Positions 11,062-23,692 are shown, numbered from the stretch's first letter. The stretch is 64,000 nt of DNA from Cardinalis cardinalis (GCA_014549065.1 JACDOX010000165.1:678758-742757), one strand, 5' to 3'. Program-made: numbers and translations. The notes: generated by a model not told the origin, from the sequence alone.

Positions 11062-14000
11062 CATCAACGGCAAGAAAGTGTTCTGGCAATTGACTCACCC
11101 TCCTCATTTCCAGCACTGAAAATGGCCTTCTGTGGAAGTAGCACCACTTCTCATTATGGAGATGAACTCTCCAGACAGGCTGCTGGCCCTGGATAATAGA
11201 AAGTTGCATTTTGTATTGATTGAAATTAATGCTTGGGCTTGGAACTCCTTGTTAAAGCACATTTGTGTGGGTGAGAGAAGAGCCAGAAAGGCCGTGTGGT
11301 TCATGTCACCTTCATGCTCCTATTGCTCAAGAGCAAAATTTCCTAGGAAAAAAAAAGAAAAANAATCCTCTTTAACCCAAAATTTACAGCATTCTCAATG
11401 AGGATAGAAAGATTCTTGTCCACAGTAGGGAGCCGTGGGAGGAGACACTTGGAAAGTATTAACTTCATTCGTGGGAACAGCCATAAGAATAGTTGATGTT
11501 AAAGAATAAAAGATCCTTCCCACACTTCCCTTTAATCCACTGCAACTTTATTCTGCAACTGGCAGAGCTCGGCTTCCCCCTCCTGGGGACAGGATGGATG
11601 GGCAGGAGCAGGCAGAGGATTTTCCTTCTCTCGGTGCTCCANCGTGGAACTGTTTTTAAACTGCTGACTCTGGATACCTCTGGCTTTACCTAAAGGGCTT
11701 GTGAAGAGCAAGGTGATTTGGAAATCAAGCCTGTTGAAGCAGGATGAAATCTGCTATGGCAATGTTTTTATCTCTGCTAGAAAAATATTTGGTGTCTAGT
11801 CATCAAAACCCACAGCTGCTGTTTTTAAATGTTCAGTGGTGATAATCTGCATTGTTTTGGTGCTGGTAATAGAAACCCTGTGTGCACCTAATAGAGAAGT
11901 TCAATTCTGAGTCACAGGAAAATACCTTTGCCTTCATTAACTTAAAAAATCTTTTTAAAGTTTTCAAAACAGTGATTTTAAAGTTCAAGGGTAATTGATG
12001 ATGATTCCCTTTTCAGAAGAAAGAGCTCAGTATCTGTTTTGNCACAAAGGCATGCATTATCATAATGACATGGACAAAGGAAAACAGTGTAGGATTGATC
12101 AGGTTCAGTAATAACCTCACCCCTTTCAGTTAATCAATCAAAAGACAATGAAGATTTATACCTAAGATAACAGCCCATCAGCTGTGCAGATTATTTCTGA
12201 TTTCTTTTTAGTAACCTGTGAGCACTCAAGCACAGATACATGAAACACAGCTGGTTACTCGTGCCTTTAACACTCGTGGAAGTGTCAAGAGCATCCAATC
12301 TCTTAAAGCAGGAGCACCTGTTCCTATGAAACAGCAAAGTTTCAGGTTTTGAACATATACAGGTTCATTTTCATGAAGGCTCAATTTAATTTTTTACTCC
12401 TTCTCCTTTTAAAATCAAACCCAAAGGTATGNCCTTTTTGTCTCAGTCGTTAATTTTTTCAAAAGAAGCTAGCAGATATCCCACCTTTGAAAAGTGGATA
12501 CATTTAAATGGACACAAGTCTGGGAAGAGTTAAAAAGAAACTACTATTTGTTTATGCAAAACTTGGTGTATGATGTGTCCTGGAGGCACATGGGAGTTTT
12601 AATTTCATTAGTGGCAGCAATTCTACAAAAATCCATAAATCTTCTTGTTTTGTTTTATTTTCTAAGACACCTTCCAGAAAAACAAGGTTATCACTTATTT
12701 GTGTAATTTGTGACACTTATTTGGGGAATTCCATTTCTTACTGAGAAAGGGAATTAGGGTTTTAAAGTCNTAACTTCTTCCCTATTTCTTACATAGCTGC
12801 TGTCCCACAGGTAATTAGTCTGAATATACTTGGTGAATAGCAAATACTTTAAAATCTATATTTGCACAAACCTCAATTAAAGGCTTAATAAAATATAAAA
12901 AAACCAGAAAATGGACCATGTCTTAAGTAGGTCATTGATGCATGTTTCCACATCAAAGGTTTGTCTCTCATCTGGATTTGTGCGTGGCTTTCTCATTCTG
13001 AGCTCTACATTTTGTTGTATTCTTGTGCCAAGAGANATGAAGATTTACAAATATCTCTATTATATGCTTTAGTAGAATTACCTTATATTTATTTTTCCAG
13101 ACTTTAAAAATGTAAACTACTCGGCATTTTACAGTTTTCTCAGTAGACTCTTGAGCACCAGCAGACAGTCTGGTTCTTCCCCAAGTCATCATGCCAGAGA
13201 AATCATGATACACAGGAAACAAATATAAAGTATTTATTTAATAATGAATTCAGGATATGAGCCTGGAAATTGCCAGATTAGATGCAAATTTCAATGAAAA
13301 TACACAGATGCTATTTGTGTCCTATGTCTTTATCTAATCCAAAAGTAAACATTTTTTCCTGTGGCCCCTTCCTATTTAGATATCCAATTCTTTTACACAC
13401 AGACCAAAAAGCTCATAGTTCCCCAATAAGNAGCTCTTATTTATGCATATTGATCATGTTTGCTAGAAAAGAAAATCCAAGTCAGGGGTGTACTTTAGTG
13501 TGTTAGAAGATATATTTCAAAAGATGTGAACTTGTCTGGAATACTACAAACGTTCCAACGTTAGAAATTCTCAGTTCTACACAGAGATCATCTGGTGAAA
13601 AGCCCTTCTTATTATTAAGCTGTGCAAATTTCTATCTCATACAAACCAGCTTAAGTTGTCAGGTATGGAAATATTTGCTTCCACATATGCCAGCTTTAAC
13701 TCTGTTCCCAAGACTTTCATTTTCCAGGGGTACCTGCTATTGCCCAATCCATCAGTCAGTCCTCCATGATTTATTTTTAAGAGCAGGATCTTCAACTTGC
13801 ANCTTTGATTTAAAGAAAAAGAACAAACCAAACAAACCTCCCCCCTTAAATATTTTAACTAGACTGGTTTCCCCTTGGCCTTTGATACCTTCTGTGTCCC
13901 AAGACCATGAATTTGGAGGACCAGGTGCAAAATGCCCATGGATGCCCCTAGAAGNAGCCGCAGGCAGCAGTGACAGATCACCCTGTGACCTCCATCCTTC

Positions 14001-14329
14001 TCCAGAGCTCCAGCTAAAACTGTGATCTTCACAAAGTGTTGCAATTCTTCATTAGGTGCTGACAATGGCATCTGAATATTTTCAACAACATTTCCAGGTG
14101 ATATGATTTCCAGATTTTATAAGCTTTNAGGAATTACAGCATGGATCAGGTTTACAGCTGATGAATTGAGTATGAAAGTATCTGTAAGCCTAACCCTTAT
14201 GATAACTTCTTTCTCTTACTGTACNTTTCCCTCTCTTCAATAATCCCCTGGTTTTAGCTCCTGATTCAAGCATTGGAGCTGAAATAAAGAGCAACACTAG
14301 TGGGAGCCCTTGACTGGCTGGACAGTGCT
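11062..14329. other. No gene seen; unique AT-rich sequence
   Basis: No exon or repeat family recognised. Frames of 60-116 codons occur on both strands (for example 13675-14025 plus) and look like chance. The part from 12700 to 13300 is strongly AT-rich. Confidence 0.55.
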
Positions 14330-14620
14330 GACACAGCCCAGTGACAGGACGAGGGGGAATGGCCTCACANTGAAAGAGNGGANGTTTAAATTGAATATTG
14401 GGAAGAAATTCTCCCCTGTGAGGCTGGTGAGGCCCTGGCACAGGGCGCCCAGAGGAGCTGTGGCTGCCCCTGGATCCCTGGGAGTGTCCAAGGCCAGGCT
14501 GGATGGGGCTCTGAGCAACCTGGGGTAGTGGAAGGTGTCCCTGTCNATGGCAGGGGGGTTGGAACTGGANGATCTTTATTTTCCCTTCCAATGCCCCAGG
14601 GCATTCTATGATTCTATGAT
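14330..14620 (+). mobile_element. CR1 LINE, 5'-truncated, 3' end
   Basis: Chicken repeat 1 non-LTR retrotransposon, the dominant avian LINE. Only the last 290 bp or so are present: the end of the reverse-transcriptase region (low-complexity match around 14340-14430), the conserved part reading aaggccaggctggatggggc near 14490-14510, and the 3' end with two ATTCTATG octamers at 14603-14618. Lack of the 5' part is usual for CR1. Several ambiguous bases fall within it, as expected for a multicopy sequence. The 5' limit is approximate. Confidence 0.93.
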
Positions 14621-17600
14621 TTAACTTTCCCTGCTTCCATTACCCCATTTTTTAACCCCTGCTGCAGTCTGCCGAGATTCCTGGGTATTTTTCTCAGCAA
14701 ACAGGAAACTNTATTCCCACCACTCCAGTCCAGCAGTTTTGATCCATTTGCAGAACATCTCACTCNACCTGTGCTTCCATTTCAAGGGGTGGTGACATGA
14801 ATGTCTCAGGGCTGTTCAAGCCACCAAGACAGACCCAAGGCAGACCAGCTCTGCCTGCACCGTGCAGTAGGACCTGACCCATCCCTCTATTTTCACTCTC
14901 CCGAAGGCTCTCCTCCTTCCACTCCCCAAAAGATTTGAAATTGTTTTTTCGTAAGATAATACAACCATAAGAATGTGGCTAATATTCTTGGAATTTCTGT
15001 ATTGCCTGAGTTATATACTATTGGGGTTTTTAGTGGTAAATGGAAAAGGGTTTTTAGCTCCTTGGGGTGATAGATGTTTGGTGATTTGTGTAAAACTATA
15101 CATTTCTTTAAGCTAATTGAATTGTCATAAANGCCTATGCTAATTTTATTGTAAATTTTTGCCTTATTAGAAGGTCCATATTCATGTCAGGATTCAATGC
15201 TGAAGATTTNTTTTAATGTCTTTTACTCAGGATAGCAAATAGTTACAGTTTCAATCATCTAGACTACACTTGATTAAAACATCTGTGAAGCCGAGTGTAT
15301 TAATTAACTGTTTTCCTAGTTTAATGATTTTTTTTTGTGTATAATTTCTGCCTGAATGGCAAATCATCTTCCCATGCAATATCAGATAAAGTTGGTTCAA
15401 TAATCCTGCCACTTATTTTCTACACAATTGTTCTCTTCTGCTTTTGTGGTGTGTTTTGCTCCTCAGTGCCTTGATACAAATTTGTGACTCTGCTGATCAA
15501 TGTGAAATCANTTATGGTTTGACACAGTAGAGTTTCAGATTTTCAAAAATTTTCTGGTGTGAGAAAGATTATCCAGGACTGTCTTCACAGCTTATTATAA
15601 AATTCTCCAGAAACATCACAAATTTCACATAGTAAATGAGAAATATAGTTGTTTGTCACTGTTGTGATTTCCCCTGCAAAAACTCAAACATTATCCTCAT
15701 TCATCAGCTAAACTTTAATTAAATGAACTTCACAAAANCCTATCTCAGCAAGGCTCTTGTGAAATTTATTTTGTTTTGAGGCCCTTAGCTGAAATGTGCT
15801 CTGCAGCTGCAAAATGCTCTTCTTGTCTATTGAACAAACTCTGTATCCACTGCCTGCTTCTCACACTTCAGGATTTTTTCCTGATGTGGTAGAAAGTGAA
15901 ATTAAACCCATNGTATTCTGTATGATGTCCTGAGGAAAAGCGCTGGGTTTTGTGCTGGAGGGATCTGTAGTACCAGCAGAAGTTGATAGCAATGATGTCA
16001 GGAAGGACTGCAAATTAAAATAAGAGTAAAGGTAGAATGTTCCATCCAGTGGAATGAAAGAATACTTTTATACTGTAGATGAAGAGCAGAAAGATTGGTC
16101 ATGAGGGGAAAAAGTACATGAGGGGCCCTAAGGCTGATCTNTGATCCAATGCATGGATCACAGATGCCCTTGTCCAAGAAGCTGAGGCAGACAGCAAATG
16201 TGAATTCCTTGCATCAGTTAAAGATGAGATGAAATCCAATATATGCAACATTGCCACAGGACCTGTTATCTCTACCACTGTTCCAAGAGAAAAAAAATGT
16301 AGACAATTAACTCTAGTGGAGATGATGGAAATATTAATCCAGGAACAGTGTCAAATGATAAATCATCTGCTTTCTTCATCAAGATAATGAAAGATTTAGA
16401 ATGGACAAAGATATTAAGCAAGGGGAACTTTCTGATTGCATGTAAATCAATGACTTGGTGGGAAAACAATGCTTCAGTAGGAGGAAACAAGCTCTTGATA
16501 ATTTTTGACCTTTCACTTTGAAACATAGAAATATTTTACAGGCAATAGCATAAAAAATCTTAGAGGAAACAGATGTGGCTCAAATGCACAGTCCTTCAGC
16601 AATTTAAGGTCCTATTAAAATCACGCAGAGCATCAGAGAGAAGTTTAATGATAAGGGAGAGATCACAGGAGATAATGAGTACTTAATCAACACATGAATT
16701 GTTCTACTGATACAGCAAATTGATGTATGTTCTGGTGCAATGGGTGAGGTGTGTTCTCTGCTCCTCTTGTATTGATCACAAGTAAATAAAAAGAGAATTT
16801 ACGAATCTTTACTGTGACCCAATGTGGGAGGCACCCACTGAACAGTGCCCACTTTGCCACTGCAGGTTTTTCTCTGCCTGGAACTCNATGCTGTGGTGAG
16901 AGAAGTTAGGTGTGAATATTCTCATTGTGAAACTGGTTGCCAAAGACAAACCTTGATGTAAAATAGCTGGTTAGCGACTGGCACAGAAATGAGCAGGGGG
17001 AAATCCGTCCTTGCAGGTAAACAGCTTTGTGAGGTATGTCCTCAAAGCTGGGCTAACCTGTGTTTCAAAGTGCACAGGAAAAGGATGGACTCTTCAGTTA
17101 GAGAGGAAAAGTATTTCCCACTCCCTCCATAGGGACACAGCCCGCCTTNAGCAGACCTGGTTCTGATGAACTCGGTGGGTTGGCAGTCCTTGAGGCTGAA
17201 ATCCCACTGCCGTGGGCAGGCAGGGGTGGCCTGAGCTTACCCAAACCAGCCAGAGGTGTCAAGCTCAGACTCTACACAAGTTAAGTCTTTGATATCCATG
17301 GTTGTTAATTAGGATTAGTGGTGTGGTGTAATNAGTTATCTGTTTCCAGTTGTTTCCATGCAGGATACTGCATTCCCCTTTTCTTTCCCACCCTTCTCCC
17401 CTTCCTCCACACCTCTTCCCAGCAGCTCTGCCTTGGGTGTCAGCACCTCAGACCTGCCCCGCTCCTCTTTCAGCTCAGCCCTGTTTGTCCTGCTGCTCCA
17501 GCCCAGCAGAGCTGCCTCTGCTCCTCCCAGGGCCGGGTGCTGCCCTTCCTTCCCCTCTGCTGCTGATTTATCTCCCTGCTGGCAGCTGGGATGGCTTATC

Positions 17601-17794
17601 ACAGACCAAAACCTGAGCTGTGCCAGGCAACTCAGGTCTTCTGAGTCTCCAGAGAGGCACCTAATGATTAAATATTTAATTAAAGATGACATGATTCCTA
17701 AGGCAAAGAGAGAACCACATACCTCATACCTTATTTGATATTATTAGAAAGATTTGGCCCCTGGTTTAGCGAACATAAAATAAATTTCTACAAA
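14621..17794. other. No gene seen
   Basis: Mostly AT-rich unique sequence. From about 17370 to 17570 there is a C+T-rich, higher-GC patch whose overlapping frames (three on plus, one on minus) reflect its biased composition rather than coding. No splice-flanked frame was found. Confidence 0.5.
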
Positions 17795-17985
17795 CAAATA
17801 AATGTAGAAACGTATATCAATAAAAATACATTTATTATATCGTTATGTATATAAAATTATAAAATGTTAATATTGTTATATTATCAATATATCAACTTAG
17901 CAATATTATTAATATATAAAATATTATTAATATATTAGTGTATTAGTCTATTATTAATATATCAAATAAATGTGGAAACATATAT
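17795..17985. repeat. AT-rich block bounded by a 23-bp direct repeat
   Basis: A 23-bp sequence starting caaataaatgt occurs at 17795-17817 and, with two differences, at 17963-17985, 168 bp apart in the same orientation. The DNA between is almost pure A+T with repeated TTAATATAT-type motifs, including a near-duplicate of about 15 bp around 17900-17935. It may be an eroded minisatellite or two remaining units of a 168-bp tandem repeat. Such DNA unwinds easily. Confidence 0.6.
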
Positions 17986-18192
17986 TCTGGTTTGGGGGTT
18001 TTTTTAATTTGTTTTTTTTTTTCCTGCACTGGATCAGTAAGTCTTGCTCAGGCTGACTAGAACACCTTGGTTGGCCATGGCATGCTCCTGCTCTCCAAGG
18101 TACAGCTCATGTGCTGGGGATCCCTTCCCAGCTCCCAGTGAGGAGATTTGCCTGTTTGGGGACTTTGAGTCACATTTTTTGTGGTCGTTTTT

Positions 18193-18325
18193 CATAGAAT
18201 CACAGGACATCCTGAACTGGGTGGGACCCTTCAGGATCATTGAGGACACCCCAAGAATCCAACCACGTGCCTGAGAGTGTTGTCCAAACACTTCTTGACC
18301 TCTTGAGTCTATGATCACTTTCTGT
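18193..18325 (-). mobile_element. CR1 LINE fragment, 3' end, old
   Basis: On the plus strand this begins catagaatcacaggacatcc and continues with a segment like the 3' region of older CR1 subfamilies (gacaccccaagaatcca, then gagagtgttgtccaaac), so the element lies on the minus strand with its 3' end at 18193. It is more diverged than the copy at 14.5 kb and is strongly 5'-truncated; the 5' limit is approximate. Confidence 0.8.
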
Positions 18326-19045
18326 AAGTGAATTAAATATCTTGATTTGTTTTATCACAAATTTCTTCCTCTAGTGATCCCACTCTGGTTCTCAAATATT
18401 GAAGTCCATTTTAGGTGCTGCTCCATCCTTCTGNAGCTCTGTGGCTGCATCTGTGTGTGCTGAAGGCCAGTCCTACTCTGGAAGCTGTTAAATAGTGAAT
18501 ATACAAAAAAAATTCAAGTGTGAGATCCATTCAATCAGTGCTGTTTTATGCTGCCAAGCAATAGGAAAAGAGAAGGCACTGGAATAATGTACCCAAAATG
18601 TTCACAATTTCTGACAACACTGAGAACGTCTTTGGGTTCATAAATGAATGACTTGAACTGTTCTTGCCTCCAAGGCAAATCTGTGAAGTATCAAGAAGNA
18701 TTGGTGTCTTGAAGACACTGATGGGTAAGGGGGAGATTGCTGCACTGGCACTTGTGCTCTGGAAACAAAGCAGTGCCATTATAATTAAAGCAGCATCACC
18801 TGGGAGCAGATGAGTTAGGGGGAATACAATGCTGTGTTTTCTTCTGAAGGAAGGAATAATTTATTCTATTACTGTGATATCTTTACTGAAGGCATTTTCT
18901 CATCGGTGCTTGTCAAATCTCAATTCATAAAAGCTGATTTTTCTTAGAGACCTGCCTGCTTTCAGAGCACCATCTGCTGGTGCTTCCTGGGCCCCATGGA
19001 AGAGCTCTCAGAGCTCTCTTCCTGCTGGAGAGCTCTGNTCCTCTG

Positions 19046-19522
19046 CATTCCAGGTGTCCTAAGAGAATTAAGCCTGAACAGCAAGATGTGGGATCTTGCA
19101 CCTCNAGGAAGCTTTACCACCTGCAGGCATCCAAAGCAAGAAAGAAGAAGAAGAAATTTGAAGACTGAAACAGAAGTAAAAGAGGCCTCTGAAATAACCA
19201 TTTTGTAAGCAAAGTGTGAATTCTTTTTGGAAGAAGATGGTGTGAGTGGTGTCTGAACCAGCAGAGTCTCTAAGCCAGTGGTGCATTGGAGCCCTGATTC
19301 ACTTTGTCCTTTGNCTCCCTGCCTGAACAGCCCCAAAAGGGACTGGGACATCCTAAANGTNCCATTTCCCATGGCATTCCTTCCCTAACTCAGCCTTGCA
19401 GATGTTCCTACCCTGAGCTGCAAGAATGGATTTCAGCTCATCATCTTTGCACAGAGCTTTGGGCCCGGTTGGTCTGGACTTGCAGGGGTGTCCTGTGGGA
19501 CTGGATTGTCCTCACATTCCAG
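19046..19522. repeat. 8-bp direct repeats bounding duplication copy 1
   Basis: The octamer cattccag occurs at 19046-19053, just before block A, and at 19515-19522, at the end of block B. The same octamer forms the single B-to-A junction in copy 2 (20700-20707). This is what recombination between the two octamers, joining the ends of the unit, would leave. Confidence 0.8.
19054..19522 (+). repeat. Local duplication, copy 1 (order A-B)
   Basis: About 470 bp that recurs at 20358-20834 in permuted order. Block A is 19054-19175 and block B is 19173-19522 (they overlap by the 3 bp gaa). Block A ends near a short (AAG)n tract at 19139-19155. I count about ten substitutions between the copies over roughly 460 comparable bases, plus one 5-bp length change in the AAG tract. 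I do not recognise the unit as a known transposon, and no coding frame is maintained in it. Ambiguous bases lie at 19105, 19314, 19358 and 19361. Confidence 0.92.
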
Positions 19523-20357
19523 AACCAGAACAGCATTTCTTTAGTTAAATTTCTGTTCAGTGTCCATTCATCCTGCCAGAGTCTGTTTTCTGAAGGTAAT
19601 TCTTCTCCACATTTTGAAAACCTTTAAAAGGAGCAGGAATGTTTGCATGACGGGGATGATTCTTCAGTGGGGATTTGTGGGCTTGGCCCCTTACGTTTTG
19701 TGTAAGCTCATCCACAGCTCTGTGGCTCTGCAGAGGAAGAGGCTGTGCTTTACCAAATGTGAGCAAATGTTTTTAACAGACTTTGTGTTGAACCTGTCAG
19801 ATTTTCAATTACATCTTTTGTTTAATGCTTTATTGCCTCTCATCCCCGCTCAAATATAATTTATTTCTTTCATAAACACAAATGAACTTGCCANATTTGA
19901 GGGAAATCAGTGATGACTGATCAAATTTATATGTATGAGATAATTATAGGTCTGAATTGTGTTGAGGTTGTGAAAGAATATTTATGTGGGTTCTAGCCTT
20001 GGACCTGTAAATGGGTTATGAAGGTCTAGTGACCTTTTCTCAGTCAAAGTTATCTTTTAAACCATAGCACAGGATGTCCTGTACCTCCAAAAAAACTGAA
20101 GAACTCTTCTATTTCTAGCCACAAACTTATCTAAATGCTTTGAAGGATTTAATACCCATATTTTAATCATGTTGATGACTTAGTTGTTTTTAGAAAGAAA
20201 ACTCTAACTGAACTCTATGGTACAAAGTCATCAAAATGTCTCCTAAAAATACCTACAAAGCAGTTAATGTTCTCTCTANCCTTTAAATGTGCCTGAAGAC
20301 TTAACACTGCATTAAAGAAATGAAGTACAATTAGAGTGTAGGATTATGTGGAGATAT
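19523..20357. other. Spacer between duplication copies; no gene seen
   Basis: These 835 bp separate the two copies and are not themselves duplicated within the window. No gene or recognisable repeat was found. Confidence 0.6.
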
Positions 20358-20834
20358 GAAGTAAAAGAGGCTTCTGAAATAACCATTTTGTAAGCAAAGT
20401 NTGAATNCTTTNTGGAAGAAGATGGTGTGANTGGTGTCTGAACCAGCAGAGTCTCTAAGCCAGTGGTGCATTGGAGCCCTGATTCACTTTGNCCTTTGAC
20501 TCCCTGCCNGAACAGCCCCAAAAGGGACTGGGACATCCTAAATGTGCCATTTCCCATGGCATTCCTTCCCTAACTCAGCCTTGCAGCTCTTCCTGCCCTG
20601 AGCTGCAAGAATGGATTTCAGCTCATCATCTTTGCACAGAGCTTTGGGCCCGGTTGGTCTGGACTTGCAGGGGTGTCCTGTGGGGCTGGATTGTCCTCAC
20701 ATTCCAGGTGTCCTANGAGAAGTAAGCCTGAACAGCAAGATGTGGGATCTTGCACCTCCAGGAAGCTTTACCACCTCCAGGCATCCAAAGCAAGAAAGAA
20801 GAAAAGAAGAAGAAATCTGAAGGCTGAAATAGAA
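20358..20834 (+). repeat. Local duplication, copy 2 (order B-A, circularly permuted)
   Basis: Block B (20358-20707, 350 bp, the same length as in copy 1) comes first, followed directly by block A (20708-20834, 127 bp against 122). Orientation is unchanged. The copy starts at the base matching 19173 and ends at the base matching 19175, so it contains the whole unit once, opened at one internal point. The length difference is fully explained by the 5-bp change in the AAG tract. Ambiguous bases are dense here (20401, 20407, 20412, 20431, 20492, 20509, 20715), as expected if reads from the two copies were mixed. Confidence 0.92.
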
Positions 20835-21739
20835 AATCTGTTGGGGGGATGACTATTGAAGGTCAGCTTGTGAATCCACATAAATTNTTGTTGAGCCAGG
20901 TGCCACAGTTTTGGCAGTTAGACTGTCTATATTTATTTTATAACACTGCTGTGAGGTGGTGTTATCATTTTAAGGATGGGATCTCTTTGTTTCAGGGATA
21001 GAGGTGCTTGTGCAATCAGGTAGGATATCTAAAATGCAGAAGAGAATGGAATTGCTATCATCTACATCCCAGTTGCACAATAAATCCTTTGCTACAACTT
21101 CCTTCTTAGTACAGTGAGTTTGCTGTGCCACTTCAGCTGAGTGAAGTACAGCTGAGCTTCTCAAATACTTCACTGTGATTTTGCAGAAATCTGTTCCCAA
21201 ATGTCAGTCCCAACAGTGAATTTAGAGGGCTTGAGGTGGAACACAAGTACAGTACTTGTCTTTCATCCTCTGTCAAATTTTGTGTGTGTAGGTGGCAAGC
21301 TCAAGCAGCACCTGCCAACTCCTTACTGGTTATTGGCTTGGGACAGAGCTGTTTACATTTAGTTCTGAGGCATCCATTTGTGTACTACTTTGTATTGCTT
21401 TCAGAATTGTACTGACAATCATGAAATTTTAGGTTCAACCAAGTACACAGCCTCAAAGCAGGAGCTCTAATTTAAAACCACTTTGTAATCAACAAAGAAA
21501 AATTGGTCTGAAATCAGTTACCAATGCACAGCTTGGTGGCAGGACTATATNTAAGATATGCAGTGTATCAGCCATTGAGTGCATAGGAGACACTAAAGAA
21601 TTATATTAACATTTTCCAGACAGGCTTTTAGAACAAGGGTTTAACAAGGGTTGTGCCCCCAAGGTAATTGTTGAGACCTGAACTCACTCTCATCAGAACA
21701 TACAGTCCCTTATGCTTCAAGGGGAATGAGCACACAAGT
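20835..21739. other. No gene seen
   Basis: Unique sequence. The part at 20940-21030 faintly resembles the core of an ancient tRNA-derived SINE of the MIR type, but too weakly to annotate. Confidence 0.5.
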
Positions 21740-21799
21740 ATAATAATAATCATAATCATAATCATAATCATAATCATAATCATAATCATCATAATAATC
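21740..21799. repeat. (ATAATC)n microsatellite
   Basis: About eight hexamer units of ATAATC with ATA-rich ends, reading taataataatcataatcata at the left side. Simple-sequence DNA with no inferred function. Confidence 0.93.
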
Positions 21800-23692
21800 T
21801 GTTTAATGTGCCCTGTTCAGAGATTGTGTCTTAGCTGATAGTTACAAAAATGAATCTGTNAGCTGGTAACACTTTCCTCATTCTTGCTACTTTTGGTATC
21901 ACATGCAAAATTGGCCTCTGATTCCTTTATAGTTTTATTTATGTGTGTTGTGACCAATGGGTCCCTCTCCTCAGACTCTGTTGCTGATGTGCAGTTTGCA
22001 GTCACCTTCTGCACAGTCACTGTTGTCCCCAGCTTTGTTTTGAACATTATGTTCACCCCAATCAAGATCCATCTTCCCTCTTCTTGTTGATGTATCTGTC
22101 TAAAGGGTATTTGGTGTGCCTTAGGTGGTTGGTGTTAATATACATTAATTACACAAATNATGCAACATTTCCTTACTCACCTTCCCTGCCAGAATAGAAG
22201 TTTGCTTTGTTTGCTTGCAGTCAAGGTGATGCCAGATTTCCTGAATCTTCCATTTGTGAATTTGCATTTTGAAAACGTCTTTACTCAACAATGATCAGAA
22301 CTGTCACAGAGTTTTTACATGGGGAACATTTTAAGGTGTTTTCTTCCTTAAATCAAGTGGTATCAGATTTGACAGTTATTGGAAAGATCTTATGCCACAT
22401 TAAAGAGTCTTTTTTGGAAAGCTTCTTCAAAAAAAAAANGTGGCTTGCCACACAATTTGATTACCATGAATTATGCTGAGGCTTANGTTGACTTGAAGCA
22501 GTTGAGTGGAAAGCAGAAATCACCTTGGAGCCAAAGCAGGTAGCTGTGAGTCTTGCCCATGATAAGTTAATTTCTCTATATTCATCTCCAAGTGTAATTN
22601 ATTCCTTATACTTTGCATATTGATGTATGACAGAAAAGACAANGTTTTGTCTCCTATTTGAGACAAAAGGTGATTTTTCAGCTGCCCCCTTCCTAAGGGA
22701 TTGGTGAAATCTCCGTGGAGGTGTGTGGAATCCCTGGGTGCCAAGTAGAGGAGGATTTGAGAGGGAGAGGCTGCCAGGAGCCTGCAGTGCCCCTGTCCTG
22801 AGCTGCAGGCTGGGAGCAGGGAAGAATCTCCCCATCCTTGTACCCAGGGCCTCTCTGGCACAGGGGAATGCAGACNGGAAGAGATCTGGGACCAGAAGTT
22901 GTGCTGGGAGCCAGGCAGATGCCATATGCCTTCCTTCCTTTCTGTGCTTCCATAAACTGTGCCCAAGGGCTTGGTTTGCCACAGGGAAGGCTCAGGAGGT
23001 TCTGCCAGAGCAGCTCTGGATCAGGCAGGGGAGGTTGATGGCTGCATCTCCTCACTGATGCTCTCTTGCTGCCTGGTAACCTGTCTGCTCATTTCTGCAC
23101 TGCCAGATACCTTGCTTTGGGAGAAGTCTTTTCATTTCTGAATCTGTGTAGGAGACAGCCCTGTCTGTGGTAGTTTTGAGGAGGTGTTGTCACATCATAA
23201 GGTGCAGTTCTGGCTTTTGAACCAAAGCCTAATGCTCCAAGCACATACACACCATTTTACGTGTCTGAACAGCACTGTGCTTGTTAAATATGAATATTTC
23301 CAGGACTGCTGCCCAGTTCTGCAGATACAGCATTCTAAGATTATCCATTTGCTGTCTTTCCATCAGCTGTGTTCATTGCAGNAATGGAGATTTTCTATCT
23401 GCCAACCATGGAAAACTCTGAAAGTCAAGCTGTGTCCTTTCTGGCTTGTGAATCATCACCTGTAACCTTGACTCAGCAGTCACAGGGGAGCACTTAGGCC
23501 ATGGTTAATGTGTATTCTTCTGATCTAAAAGATTCTCTGTGGTGCCGTGTTATTTATTATTTCTTTAATAATGCTTATGTGGGATCCTACCCATAATCTT
23601 TAGTTCCATGGAGCTAAGGGAATAAAACAGTGGAAACAGTGGAACAGTCTGTTCAGAGAGGAGGATCTGACATTAAATATATTTTGAATGCA
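21800..23692. other. No gene seen
   Basis: From 22690 to 23060 the sequence is richer in G+C and carries overlapping frames of 66-173 codons on both strands; none is flanked by good splice sites or preferred over the others. The rest is AT-rich unique DNA. Confidence 0.5.

Noticed and set aside
20930..21030. Similarity to the core of a MIR-type SINE
   Set aside because: Only short stretches match from memory; too weak without a repeat-library search.
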